A DNA stretch of 64,000 nt, taken from contig JAEWMY010000037.1 of assembly GCA_023393015.1 (NCBI GenBank), positions 39,036-103,035 on the forward strand, written 5' to 3'. Below, in pieces: positions 41,947 through 50,518 of the stretch. The notes under the pieces were generated by a model. It was not told the DNA's origin. It worked only from the letters and a program-made list of their open reading frames with translations, and did no database searches. Numbering within the stretch: position 1 is the stretch's first letter; each line of letters opens with the position of its first letter. A program made the position numbers and the translations under genes. The stretch comes from Spirochaetota bacterium. GTDB taxonomy: Bacteria; Spirochaetota; Spirochaetia; Treponematales; Treponemataceae.

Positions 41947-43755
41947 GTGTTTTCCAGAAAGACGAAAATCGTGTGCTCCATGGGACCGACGACCGAGAAT
42001 CCGGCCGTGATCCGTGCCCTGCTCGAATCGGGGATGAACGTGGCTCGCTTCAATTTCTCGCACGGCGACCATGAATACCACGGGCGCGCGATGGAGCGCG
42101 TTCGCGCCGCCTCCCGCGAGACCGGCATCCCCTGCGCGCTCCTCCTCGACACGAAGGGCCCCGAGATCAGGACCGGCATCGTGCCGAACGACGGAAAGAT
42201 AGCCGTGGTCGAGGGAGACGAGTTCGTCTTCACGAACGGGGACGAACCGGTGAGCGCGGCGACGGGCGGGTCTCCCGGGATAATACCCTTGAGCTGGAAA
42301 AACCTTCCGGCGGAAATAAAACCTGACTGCCGCATACTAGTCGCGGACGGTCTCCTCGAGTTTCTCGTTCTCGAGACCGACGGCGCGTCCCGGATTCGCT
42401 GCCGCGCGCTCAACGCGGGCTCCATCGGCAGCCGGAAAAACGTGAACGTCATCGGCATCCATCCGGACCTTCCCGTCATCGGCGAGCAGGACAAGCGAGA
42501 CATCGAGTTCGGAATCTCGATGGGCATCGACTTCATCGCCGCTAGTTTCGTGAGCTCCGCCTCGGACGTCGTGCAGATACTCAGGTTCATCGAGCCCTTG
42601 GGATCCAAGGTCCGCGTCATCGCCAAGATCGAGAACGAGGAAGGGCTCGATAACATAGACGAGATCGTGGCCGTCTCGGCCGGGGTGATGGTCGCGCGGG
42701 GAGACCTCGGCGTCCAGCTCGCCACCGAACGCATCCCGCTCGCGCAAAAGCGGATCATCGGCGCGTGCAACCGCGCGGGGAAGCCCGTCATCACGGCGAC
42801 GCAGATGCTCGACTCCATGATCGCGAACCCGAGGCCGACGCGCGCCGAGCTTACGGACGTCGCGAACGCCATCTTCGACGGAACCGACGCGGTCATGCTT
42901 TCGGGAGAGACCGCGAACGGCTCGTATCCCGTCGAGACCGTCCGCATGATGGCCAAGATCGCCCGGACCGTCGAGGCCTCGGACGACTACCGCGCGAAGA
43001 TGCGGCAATTCCACCGGCTCGAGCGCAGGCGCGACGGCGTCGCGAATATCATGGCCCACGCGGCCTACCAGACGGCGACCGAGCTCGAGGCGGCCGCCCT
43101 CGTGTCCCCGACCCTGACCGGGAACACGGCCCGTCTCCTGAGTACCTTCAGGCCGGAGCAACCCATAATCGCCGCGACGCCCGACGAGACCGTCCTCCGT
43201 CAGCTCCTCCTTAACTGGGGCGTCGTCCCCCTGTCCGTCAAGCTGGCCGGGGACTCCGAGGAGATGACGCAAAACGCCATCCGCGCCGCCCTCGACACGG
43301 GCTATCTTTCTAAGTCCGACCGCGTCGTCATGGTCGCGGGGGTTCCGATCGTCAGTCCCGTCATGGTGAACACGATTCGGGTGCTTTTCATGGGTACGAT
43401 CCTCGCCCGGGGAGTAAATTCCGGGGGAGGCAGGATCGAGGATCCCGCTTCGTGCAGGGTAACCGGCCGGGTCGTCCGCGCCGAAACCCTCGACGAGGCC
43501 TCGTCCGTCCTCAGGAAGAAGGGCGGGGACATCCTCGTCACCCGGAATCTCGACATGAGCTATGTCCCGATCCTCCGGCTCGTGGACGGCCTCATCATCG
43601 AGAACCCGACAGAATTGAGCGCCGAGGTACTGTTGATGATAAATCCCCGCTTGATATGGATATCCCAGGTCGCCGGCGCAATGCGGGTTTTCGAGCCGGG
43701 ATTGACGGTTACCCTGGACAGCCGGGAAAAGCTCGTGTACGACGGGACGGTATAG
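41947..43755 (+). CDS. pyk: Pyruvate kinase with C-terminal extra domain
   Basis: A 602-residue pyruvate kinase with a GTG start after AGGAGGAA. The catalytic blocks are MNVARFNFSHGDHEYH, LLDTKGPEIRTG, IAKIENEEGLDNIDEIV, MVARGDLGVQ and TATQMLDSMIANPRPTRAELTDVANAIFDGTDAVMLSGE. The core ends near residue 480. About 120 residues follow that resemble the extra C-terminal domain of Bacillus-type enzymes (ILVTRNLDMSYVPILRLVDGLIIENPTELSAEVLL). The TSHA phospho-histidine motif of related PEP-utilising domains is missing. It catalyses PEP + ADP to pyruvate + ATP and pairs with PPi-PFK for glycolysis. Confidence 0.95.
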   Translation: MFSRKTKIVCSMGPTTENPAVIRALLESGMNVARFNFSHGDHEYHGRAMERVRAASRETGIPCALLLDTKGPEIRTGIVPNDGKIAVVEGDEFVFTNGDEPVSAATGGSPGIIPLSWKNLPAEIKPDCRILVADGLLEFLVLETDGASRIRCRALNAGSIGSRKNVNVIGIHPDLPVIGEQDKRDIEFGISMGIDFIAASFVSSASDVVQILRFIEPLGSKVRVIAKIENEEGLDNIDEIVAVSAGVMVARGDLGVQLATERIPLAQKRIIGACNRAGKPVITATQMLDSMIANPRPTRAELTDVANAIFDGTDAVMLSGETANGSYPVETVRMMAKIARTVEASDDYRAKMRQFHRLERRRDGVANIMAHAAYQTATELEAAALVSPTLTGNTARLLSTFRPEQPIIAATPDETVLRQLLLNWGVVPLSVKLAGDSEEMTQNAIRAALDTGYLSKSDRVVMVAGVPIVSPVMVNTIRVLFMGTILARGVNSGGGRIEDPASCRVTGRVVRAETLDEASSVLRKKGGDILVTRNLDMSYVPILRLVDGLIIENPTELSAEVLLMINPRLIWISQVAGAMRVFEPGLTVTLDSREKLVYDGTV

Positions 43756-43849
43756 GGACTTTACATTCCCATCCCGATTTGCTATTATGAGTCTCCGTTA
43801 TCGTCAAATAGAGGGCTTTTTGTCCCTTTCAGTAAAGGTAGGTAAGCGT

Positions 43850-44041
43850 ATGTCCCGGAAATGTGAGATTTGCGGCAAGGGAGTGATGACCGGCAACAAG
43901 GTCAGTAAGTCATATAACCACACCCGACGCCTCTGGAAGCCGAATATCGTGAGCGTCAAGACCGAGCTTGGCGGGACCACGATGACCCTCAAGATCTGCG
44001 CCCGCTGCCTCAAGAGCGGCTATATCACCAAGAAGGTGTGA
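43850..44041 (+). CDS. rpmB: 50S ribosomal protein L28
   Basis: A 63-residue ribosomal protein: SRKCEICGKGVMTGNKVSKSYNHTRRLWKPN is the classic L28 start, with the CxxC zinc pair, and a second CARCLKSG pair completes the site. An upstream in-frame extension is disregarded because AGGTAGGT lies before this ATG. It is followed by a rho-independent terminator, so it is a single-gene transcript. Confidence 0.97.
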   Translation: MSRKCEICGKGVMTGNKVSKSYNHTRRLWKPNIVSVKTELGGTTMTLKICARCLKSGYITKKV

Positions 44042-44057
44042 TCTTTCCCTTCCGGCG

Positions 44058-44876
44058 TTACTGCCGGACGGAGATGCGGAGCCCGTCATACGCGGGCTCT
44101 ATTTTTTTGCCCGGGGCGTTTTTCGCGAGCCATTCCCGTATGCCCTCATGGGTGAAATCATGGCAAATATGGGTAAACCAGGCCCGATCCGGCGAGATCC
44201 TGTCTATCGCCCCGACGGCCTGGGCGAAGGAAAAGTGAGTCGCGTGGGGCCGTTCCCTGAGGGCGCCGATGACGAGGTTCGTAACACCGGAAAGGGCGCG
44301 AAACGAAGCCTCGGGTATCAGGTTGCAGTCGGTCAGGTAGGCCGTGTCGCCGACGCGCCATCCGAATACCGGAATGCTTCCATGGTAAAGCGGTATCGGT
44401 ATCGCTGTAACCGATCCGATACGGACTTCGCCGGGCTCGCAGCGTAGATTGTCGCCGCCAGGCCCGCCAAGGAGCTCGATCACGATCGTCTCCAGACGCG
44501 GCTTGCCGCCGCCCTCCTGCGTGTCCCTGAATACGTACGAAAACCGTTCCCTGACGTCGAGGACGCAGGACGCTTCCGCGTAGACGGGTAGCGGCCCCGC
44601 GCGCGAGAAGACGCGGAGGTCGTCGATTCCGTGCGCGTGGTCCGCGTGCGAGTGGGTCAACAAGACCGCGTCGATCCTGACGATCCGCGCGCGTATCGCC
44701 TGAAGGCGTAATTCCGGTCCCGCGTCGATGAGTATCGTCTCTCCCGAGTCGCCCCTCACGAGGGCGCTCGCGCGCATCCTGTCGTCGCGCGCGTCGGTCG
44801 AGGCGCAAACGGCGCATCCGCAGCCTATCACGGGAACGCCGTGACTCGTTCCCGATCCGAGTATTTCAAGTTCCAT
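44058..44876 (-). CDS. PhnP-like metallo-beta-lactamase-fold phosphodiesterase
   Basis: A 272-residue MBL-fold hydrolase. The N-terminus GSGTSHGVPVIGCGCAVC matches the PhnP type, and its cysteines form the structural zinc site in E. coli PhnP. The catalytic HSHADHAHG loop, an ILIDAGPELRLQ strand and a late FTHICHDFTHEG motif complete two metal sites. PhnP opens the ribose 1,2-cyclic phosphate made by C-P lyase. Similar proteins also occur without phn genes, so the symbol is withheld, but the C-P lyase operon in this window makes the phosphonate role attractive. It is convergent with rpmB. Confidence 0.8.
   Translation of the reverse strand: MELEILGSGTSHGVPVIGCGCAVCASTDARDDRMRASALVRGDSGETILIDAGPELRLQAIRARIVRIDAVLLTHSHADHAHGIDDLRVFSRAGPLPVYAEASCVLDVRERFSYVFRDTQEGGGKPRLETIVIELLGGPGGDNLRCEPGEVRIGSVTAIPIPLYHGSIPVFGWRVGDTAYLTDCNLIPEASFRALSGVTNLVIGALRERPHATHFSFAQAVGAIDRISPDRAWFTHICHDFTHEGIREWLAKNAPGKKIEPAYDGLRISVRQ
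44079..44108 (+). terminator. Terminator of rpmB
   Basis: Stem GAGCCCG / CGGGCTC (44079-44085, 44093-44099) followed by TATTTTTTT. It lies 38 nt after the L28 stop and inside the last codons of the convergent PhnP-like gene. Confidence 0.88.
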
Positions 44877-45002
44877 TTCACGCCAGCATAAAGGCGGGCG
44901 GCCGGCGGGTCAAGACGACGCGGTCGCTCGGGACGTCCCGGCGGTCCGGAAGGCGGTCGTTTCTTCTTGCGGTTTTTCGCGCGACCGTTCATACTGACTT
45001 AC

Positions 45003-45698
45003 ATGGCCGCGAACGACGGACGCGACGGAAACGGTTCCGGGGCGTCGGAACTCATGCAAGCCCTAGACTACATTCTCAACCGTTGCACGATACGCGAGAT
45101 CGACGCCGTGGCTACGGCCGTGGAACGGAGAAAGCGCGACCTTTCGGCCACGACGGGGATGAACTCGCTCGACCCCGCGCGCGCGGCGCGGGACATGACG
45201 GCCGCGGTGAACAGGTCCATCGAGTCGAGCATGGAGGGGATCAGGCGCACCTTCCGGCAATACGCCTGCGACATGGTGAGAAAGGAAGCGCCCGAGCTTA
45301 CCGAGGAGCAGATGGCCGACCTCGTCGACTCGCTCGTGGGCGACATGCCGAGTTCGACGGCGGGCTTGCGCGAATCTCCCTCGGGTCCGGGGTCCGTCTC
45401 GTCGTTCGACAACCCCGCGGGCGGGGGGGCCGCGAAATACTCCGGTCTCGCGCGCAAGGGGCTCGTGAACGGCGTTCCCGCGGACGTCATGTACGAGATG
45501 GTATGCCAGTTCGTCTCGTACAGCACGGGCTCCATGAGTTTTTCCGACGAGGCCGCGCTGAGGGCCGAGGTCGGCGACTGGACGACCGTCTACTGGAAAG
45601 CCTTTCCCCGAGAGGTTCGCGCCTGCGTGAAGGAATTCCTCTCGGGCGCGATTGACGGCGGGGCGATGGACGCCCGTTTGACGGAACTTTTGCGATAG
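45003..45698 (+). CDS. Hypothetical helical protein
   Basis: A 231-residue soluble protein with no signal peptide. The first 100 residues are helix-rich and charged (LDYILNRCTIREIDAVATAVERRKRDL, SIESSMEGIRRTFRQYACDMVRKEAPELTEEQMADLVDSLVG). A glycine/serine linker near residues 115-140 and a second helical part follow. It lies 10 nt before the FAD oxidoreductase gene and is probably co-transcribed with it. I do not recognise a family; the oxidoreductase neighbour is the only clue. Confidence 0.65.
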   Translation: MAANDGRDGNGSGASELMQALDYILNRCTIREIDAVATAVERRKRDLSATTGMNSLDPARAARDMTAAVNRSIESSMEGIRRTFRQYACDMVRKEAPELTEEQMADLVDSLVGDMPSSTAGLRESPSGPGSVSSFDNPAGGGAAKYSGLARKGLVNGVPADVMYEMVCQFVSYSTGSMSFSDEAALRAEVGDWTTVYWKAFPREVRACVKEFLSGAIDGGAMDARLTELLR

Positions 45699-45708
45699 GA
45701 GCGAAACA

Positions 45709-46967
45709 TGCGTGTCATCATAGTCGGAAACGGAATCGCGGGGGTCAACGTGGCCGCCGCGGTCAGGAACGCTTCGCAAGAGGCGACCGTCGAGATATTC
45801 GCGGAGGAGAGGCATCCCCTCTATTCGCGTGTCAGGCTTCCCGAAGTTCTTTCAGGGGCGAGCGAGCCAGAGGCGATAACCTTTTACAAGGACGAGTGGT
45901 ACGAGAAGAAGGGCATCCGCGTGAATCTCGGGTCACCCGTCGTGTCGATCGACCGCGCGGCGCGAACCGTGCGGCTCGCGGACGGCGGGTCCGTAGGGTA
46001 TGACCGTCTCGTACTCGCGACGGGCGCGCGGGCGAACCGGCCGCCCATACCCGGTTCCGAGGCGCGTGGCGTGTTTACCATGCGCACGCTCGAGGACGCG
46101 AGCGACATCCGCGCGAGCGTCGCGGCGAATCCCGAAAGCGCCGCGGTGATCGGGGGAGGGCTCCTCGGGCTCGAGGCGGCGAGGGCCATGAAAGACTCGG
46201 GAGCGCGCGAGGTGCGCGTGTTCGAGATATTCCCCCGCCTCCTTCCGCGCCAGCTCGATTCCGCTGGCGCGGGCCTCCTTTCCGAGCGATTCGCCGCGAT
46301 GGGCATCGAGGTCGTCTGCTCGGCCGAAACCGAGTCGTTCATACCCGATTCCGACGACCCCGGACGCGCCTTCGCGATTCGCCTGAAGGACGGCCGCGTG
46401 TTCCGAAGCGCCACGACGCTCCTCTCGATGGGCGTGCGTCCGAACGTCGAGCTCGCGAAGGAAGCGGGCCTCGAGGTGGGTCGCGGTATCGTCGTCGACG
46501 AGTTCCTGCGTACCTCCGACGAGTCTGTTTACGCCGTCGGCGACTGCGCGGAGTTCAAGGGAGTCGTGTGGGGAATCATACCCGCGGCCCTCGAGCAGGC
46601 CCCTGTCGCCGCGCGCGCCATCCTCGCCTCCGAGGGCTTGATAGAACGCGAACTCGCGAAACCCTACGCGCAAACCGTTCCCAGGACAGCGCTCAAGGTC
46701 GGCGACGTGGAGCTCATGAGTCTCGGAAAGGCCGTGCTTTCCGCCGACGAGGAATCTTCCGGCAGGTACGAGGAGCGCTCGCGCGTGTGGGAAGGCGGAA
46801 GGCGGTACGAGAAATACGTGCTCGACAAGGGCGAGGGGGGCGACGCCGCCGAACCGGTTCTCGCGGGCGCGATCCTATACGGCTCGAAGGCGCACCAGTC
46901 ACAGGCGCAGTCGCTGATGGGCAAGAGCGCGGACGCGGAAACGATAGCCTCTCTGCTGGCCGACTAA
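45709..46967 (+). CDS. FAD/NAD(P)-dependent oxidoreductase (rubredoxin/nitrite reductase N-terminal type)
   Basis: A 419-residue flavoprotein with two dinucleotide folds: VIIVGNGIAGVNVAAAVR (FAD, residues 3-20) and AAVIGGGLLGLEAARAMKDSGAREVRVFE (NAD(P)H, about 144-172). The VLATGAR linker, the VYAVGDCAEF motif and a C-terminal interface domain are also present. PLYSRVRLPEVLSG matches NirB and rubredoxin-reductase N-termini (NADH:rubredoxin or disulfide reductases). It likely serves oxygen or nitrosative defence by reducing a rubredoxin-like partner. GGAGCG-type site precedes the ATG. The stop codon lies within the first unit of the 14-bp tandem array. Confidence 0.88.
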
Positions 46968-47085
46968 GGTCGGCGACCAAGGTCGGCCGACTGAAGTCAG
47001 CCGATTGAAGTCAGCCGATTGAAGTCAGCCGACTGAAGTCAGCCGATTGAAGTCAGCCGATTGAAGTCAGCCGACTGAGGCCGGA
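46961..47085. repeat. 14-bp tandem array, about nine copies
   Basis: Units with consensus CGATTGAAGTCAGC or CGACTGAAGTCAGC run from 46961 to 47085. Units 3 to 8 (46988-47071) are almost identical, differing only at one C/T position; the first two and the last are diverged. Each unit has a small GACT/AGTC palindrome. The first unit includes the stop codon of the FAD oxidoreductase and the last ends 6 nt before the uvrB stop, so it fills the convergent 3' interval, as the 19-bp array does at 39.5 kb. Confidence 0.9.
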
Positions 47086-47091
47086 CGCGGC

Positions 47092-49080
47092 TTAGGCGTC
47101 CATCCTTTTTATCTCCTCGATGCGGTCGCGAATGGCGGCCGCCTGCTCGTATTGCAGCAAGTCGGCGTACTCGCGCATTTGCGCCTCGAGCGCCCTGACG
47201 AGCTTCTTCCGCTCGCTCGGGATGAGGAGGTTGTGGCTCGCGATGAGCACCCCCGACTCCGTCTCTGCGGATTCCCGCTTGAGTTCGTTCTCGCGCGTCA
47301 GGATGTCGCCGATCGCCTTCTTGATGGTGGTCGGCGTCACGCCGTGTTCGCGGTTCCATTCTTCCTGGATCGCGCGCCTGCGGTTCGTTTCCTCGATAGC
47401 TTCCTTCATCGCCGGGCTCATCGCGTCGGCGTACATCACCACCATGCCGTTCTCGTTTCTCGCCGCCCGGCCGATGATCTGCACGAGGCTCGTCGTCGAG
47501 CGGAGAAAGCCGATCTTGTCGGCGTCGAGTATGCCGATGTACGAGACCTCGGGCAGGTCGATTCCCTCTCGGAGGAGGTTTATGCCGACGAGTATGTCGA
47601 ACTCTCCCGCGCGCAGTCCCTTGAGTATCTCCACCCGCTCGATCGTCTCGACCTCCGAGTGGATGTACTTTACCTTGAGGCCGAGTCCCGAGAGGTAATC
47701 GGTCAGGTCTTCGGCCATCCGCTTCGTGAGCGTCAGGATGAGGCTTCGCTCGTTTTTCGCGACCCTGTCCCTGACCTCGCGGAAGATGTCCTCCATCTGG
47801 CCCTCGCTCGGGCGCACGTCTATCTTCGGGTCGAGAAGTCCCGTCGGCCTGATCACCTGTTCGACCACGCGCGTCGAACGCTTCAGCTCCTCTTGCCGCG
47901 GGGTCGCCGAGACGAAGACGGTCTGGTTCATCATCGCCTCGAACTCCCCGATCTTGAGGGGGCGGTTGTCGAGGGCGCACGGGAGGCGGAAGCCGAAGTC
48001 GACGAGGTTCTGCTTGCGCGAGCGGTCGCCTTCGTACATCGCCCCGATCTGCGGAAGCGTCACGTGGCTTTCGTCCATGAAAAGGAGGAAGTCGTCCGGG
48101 AAGTAGTGGAAGAGGGTTGCGGGCGGGTCTCCTACCGCGCGTCCCGCGATGGGCGCCGAGTAATTCTCGATGCCGGGGCAATAGCCCATCTCGGCGAGCA
48201 TCTCGAGGTCGTATTCCGTCCGGGTCTTGAGGCGTTCCGCCTCGAGGACCTTCCCCTGCGCGCGGAAACGCTCGAGTTGTCCGTCGAGCTGTTCCCTGAT
48301 TCGCGCGAGCGCGTTCGGCACGGCGTCCTCCCGCATGACGAAGTGCTTCGCCGGGTAGATAGAAAGCTCGTCGAGCTCGAGCGTCACCTCGCCCGACACG
48401 GGATTGAACTTCCGTATGCGCGTGATGTCTTCCCAGTCGAACTCGATCCGGTACGCCTCCTCGAGGTAGGCCGGAAAGATCTCGAGCGTGTCGCCGCGGA
48501 GGCGGAACCTGCCGCGCTCGAGCACCGCGTCGTTCCGCTCGTACTGGAGCGAGACGAGTTTCTTCTTGAGCGCCTCGAGGTCGACCCTGATTCCCTTTTC
48601 GACGTGGATTCTCATGTCACGGTACGATTCGGGAAGGCCGAGGCCGTAAATGCACGAAACGGTCGACACGACGATGACGTCGCGCCGTTCCATCAGGCTG
48701 AAGGTCGCCGAAAGGCGCATCCGGTCTATCTCGTCGTTGATCGAGGCGTCCTTTTCGATGTAGAGATCCCTCGCGGGCACGTAGGCCTCGGGCTGGTAGT
48801 AGTCGTAGTAGGAGACGAAGTATTCCACCGCGTTGTCGGGAAAGAACCCCTTGAACTCGCGGTAGAGCTGGGCCGCGAGCGTCTTGTTGTGGCTGATGAC
48901 GAGGGTCGGCCTCTGAGCCTTCTCGATGATCTTGGCCATCGTGAACGTCTTTCCCGAGCCGGTCACGCCCTTGAGGGTTTGGTACCGGTCGCCGCGCGCG
49001 AGACCTTCGGCGAGCGCCTCGATGGCCGCTCCCTGGTCGCCCGAAGGCGAATAGTCGGATACTACCCTGAACGGTCTCAT
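47092..49080 (-). CDS. uvrB: UvrABC system protein B
   Basis: A 662-residue UvrB. The Walker A is GVTGSGKTFT (about residues 39-48), then the beta-hairpin YYDYYQPEAYVP, Walker B-type DESHVTLPQ and helicase motifs TLTKRMAEDL, VEILKGLRAGEFDILVGINLLREGIDLPE and QIIGRAARN. The C-terminal UVR motif (LEAQMREYADLLQYEQAAAIRDRIEEIK) contacts UvrC. UvrB takes damaged DNA from UvrA and loads UvrC in nucleotide excision repair. It follows htrA on the same strand after 28 nt. Confidence 0.98.
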   Translation of the reverse strand: MRPFRVVSDYSPSGDQGAAIEALAEGLARGDRYQTLKGVTGSGKTFTMAKIIEKAQRPTLVISHNKTLAAQLYREFKGFFPDNAVEYFVSYYDYYQPEAYVPARDLYIEKDASINDEIDRMRLSATFSLMERRDVIVVSTVSCIYGLGLPESYRDMRIHVEKGIRVDLEALKKKLVSLQYERNDAVLERGRFRLRGDTLEIFPAYLEEAYRIEFDWEDITRIRKFNPVSGEVTLELDELSIYPAKHFVMREDAVPNALARIREQLDGQLERFRAQGKVLEAERLKTRTEYDLEMLAEMGYCPGIENYSAPIAGRAVGDPPATLFHYFPDDFLLFMDESHVTLPQIGAMYEGDRSRKQNLVDFGFRLPCALDNRPLKIGEFEAMMNQTVFVSATPRQEELKRSTRVVEQVIRPTGLLDPKIDVRPSEGQMEDIFREVRDRVAKNERSLILTLTKRMAEDLTDYLSGLGLKVKYIHSEVETIERVEILKGLRAGEFDILVGINLLREGIDLPEVSYIGILDADKIGFLRSTTSLVQIIGRAARNENGMVVMYADAMSPAMKEAIEETNRRRAIQEEWNREHGVTPTTIKKAIGDILTRENELKRESAETESGVLIASHNLLIPSERKKLVRALEAQMREYADLLQYEQAAAIRDRIEEIKRMDA

Positions 49081-49108
49081 GGTCGTTTATTCCTTGCGGC
49101 CGCGCGCG

Positions 49109-50335
49109 TCAGCGAGTCCGTTCCGCGAGCGTTATCTTGAGCGATACCTGTTGCTTGCCGCGCAGCACGGTAATCTCGATCTGCTCGCCCGGCTTTTTCG
49201 ACTCGAGCGCCGAATAATAGTCGGTGAGGCTCTCGATCCGCTGATCCGCGATGGAGGTAATGACGTCGCCGCCGAGGTAGATGACCGAGCTCGAACGGCC
49301 CGAACCGTATCTGACCGCGTCGGAACCGCCGCGCAAGCCCGCCTTTTCGGCGTTGCTGCCGGCTCCCACGCGCGAGACCAAAAGTCCCTTGTCGGTGGAG
49401 AGTCGCGCGTAATTCGCGATCGCCGGGCTCAGCTGAACGAGTTCCGCGTCGATGGAGCCGCGCCTGACCGCCCCGAACTGGATCAACTCGGATACGACGC
49501 GCTTCGCGGTATTCACCGGAACGGCGAATCCGATTCCCGCGGAGCTTCCCGAAGTCGAATAGATCATGGTGTTGATGCCGATCATCCTTCCCTGCGTGTC
49601 GAGGAGCGGCCCTCCCGAGTTTCCGGGATTGATCGCCGTGTCGGTCTGTATCATGTCCTTGATGACGGTGTTGGCCTGCGTCTTGATCGGACGGCCGAGG
49701 GCGCTCACGATGCCGGTCGTCAACGTCCGTTCGAGACCGAAGGGGTTTCCGATGGCGAGCACCTTTTGCCCGACCTTGAGGCCCGAGGAATTGCCGAAGG
49801 AGATGGTCTTGAGCGTCACGCCCGCGGGGGGCGTGAACTTGAGGACGGCGATGTCGTTCTCGCGGTCGACGCCTACCACCTTGCCCTCAAACTGCGTTCC
49901 GTCGGAAAGGGAGACGTAAATCTTTACCGCGTCCGAGATGACGTGGCTGTTGGTCACGACGTACCCGCGCGTGTCGATGATGGAGCCAGAACCCGAGCCG
50001 CCTTCCTGCGGCACCGGCTCGAGAAACCAGTTGATGCCGACCGTTTCGGTCGTGATGTTCACGACGGCCTCGTTGGCCCGTTCGTACACGGTAATGTTCT
50101 GCGCCTCGTCTTGCGTATAAGCGGCGGCGTCGGCTATCGTTACCGAGGGAACGTTCGTCTTGAGCTCGATTCCGGAAGTCTCCGCGGGTTCCCGTATCTC
50201 GGCTATCGCCGCCGGTTCGGACGGCGAGCTCGCCGATCCCCGAGCGACGCGATCAAGAAGGAATGCTCCCGAAGCCGTAACGATCACGGCGGCGACTACG
50301 ATTCCGGTAACCTGGTTCCTGCTATACAGACGCAT
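49109..50335 (-). CDS. htrA: HtrA/Deg-family serine protease with one PDZ domain
   Basis: A 408-residue trypsin-like protease. A membrane anchor or signal spans residues 11-32. The triad is H131 (NSHVIS), D161 (ENDIAVLK) and S240 in GNSGGP. The PDZ domain occupies about 320-400 (LVSRVGAGSNAEKAGLRGGSD, LGGDVITSIADQRIESLTDYYSALES). It degrades or refolds damaged envelope proteins. GAGGAGA precedes the ATG at 50335; a longer frame of six residues upstream lacks a site. It lies upstream of uvrB on the same strand and may share its transcript. Confidence 0.95.
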   Translation of the reverse strand: MRLYSRNQVTGIVVAAVIVTASGAFLLDRVARGSASSPSEPAAIAEIREPAETSGIELKTNVPSVTIADAAAYTQDEAQNITVYERANEAVVNITTETVGINWFLEPVPQEGGSGSGSIIDTRGYVVTNSHVISDAVKIYVSLSDGTQFEGKVVGVDRENDIAVLKFTPPAGVTLKTISFGNSSGLKVGQKVLAIGNPFGLERTLTTGIVSALGRPIKTQANTVIKDMIQTDTAINPGNSGGPLLDTQGRMIGINTMIYSTSGSSAGIGFAVPVNTAKRVVSELIQFGAVRRGSIDAELVQLSPAIANYARLSTDKGLLVSRVGAGSNAEKAGLRGGSDAVRYGSGRSSSVIYLGGDVITSIADQRIESLTDYYSALESKKPGEQIEITVLRGKQQVSLKITLAERTR

Positions 50336-50468
50336 GGGTGTCTCCTCGATCATTCAAATATAGACCAATACGGTGGCTTCGGCAACGAAAACCGCAGCCT
50401 CGGGTAGGGATCTGGCCGCGCTTACGACTGGAACGGCAGTCGGTTTCGCGAGCGAACGGGCTCCTGAC

Positions 50469-50497
50469 AAAAAAAAGGAAGCCCTCTCGGGCTTCCC
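50469..50497 (-). terminator. Terminator of the PPi-phosphofructokinase gene
   Basis: Read on the minus strand: GGAAGCCC-GAGA-GGGCTTCC (50477-50496) followed by eight T residues (50476-50469). It lies 22 nt after the PFK stop codon. Confidence 0.92.
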
Positions 50498-50518
50498 GTT
50501 GTGTCGCTCGAGCGACGG

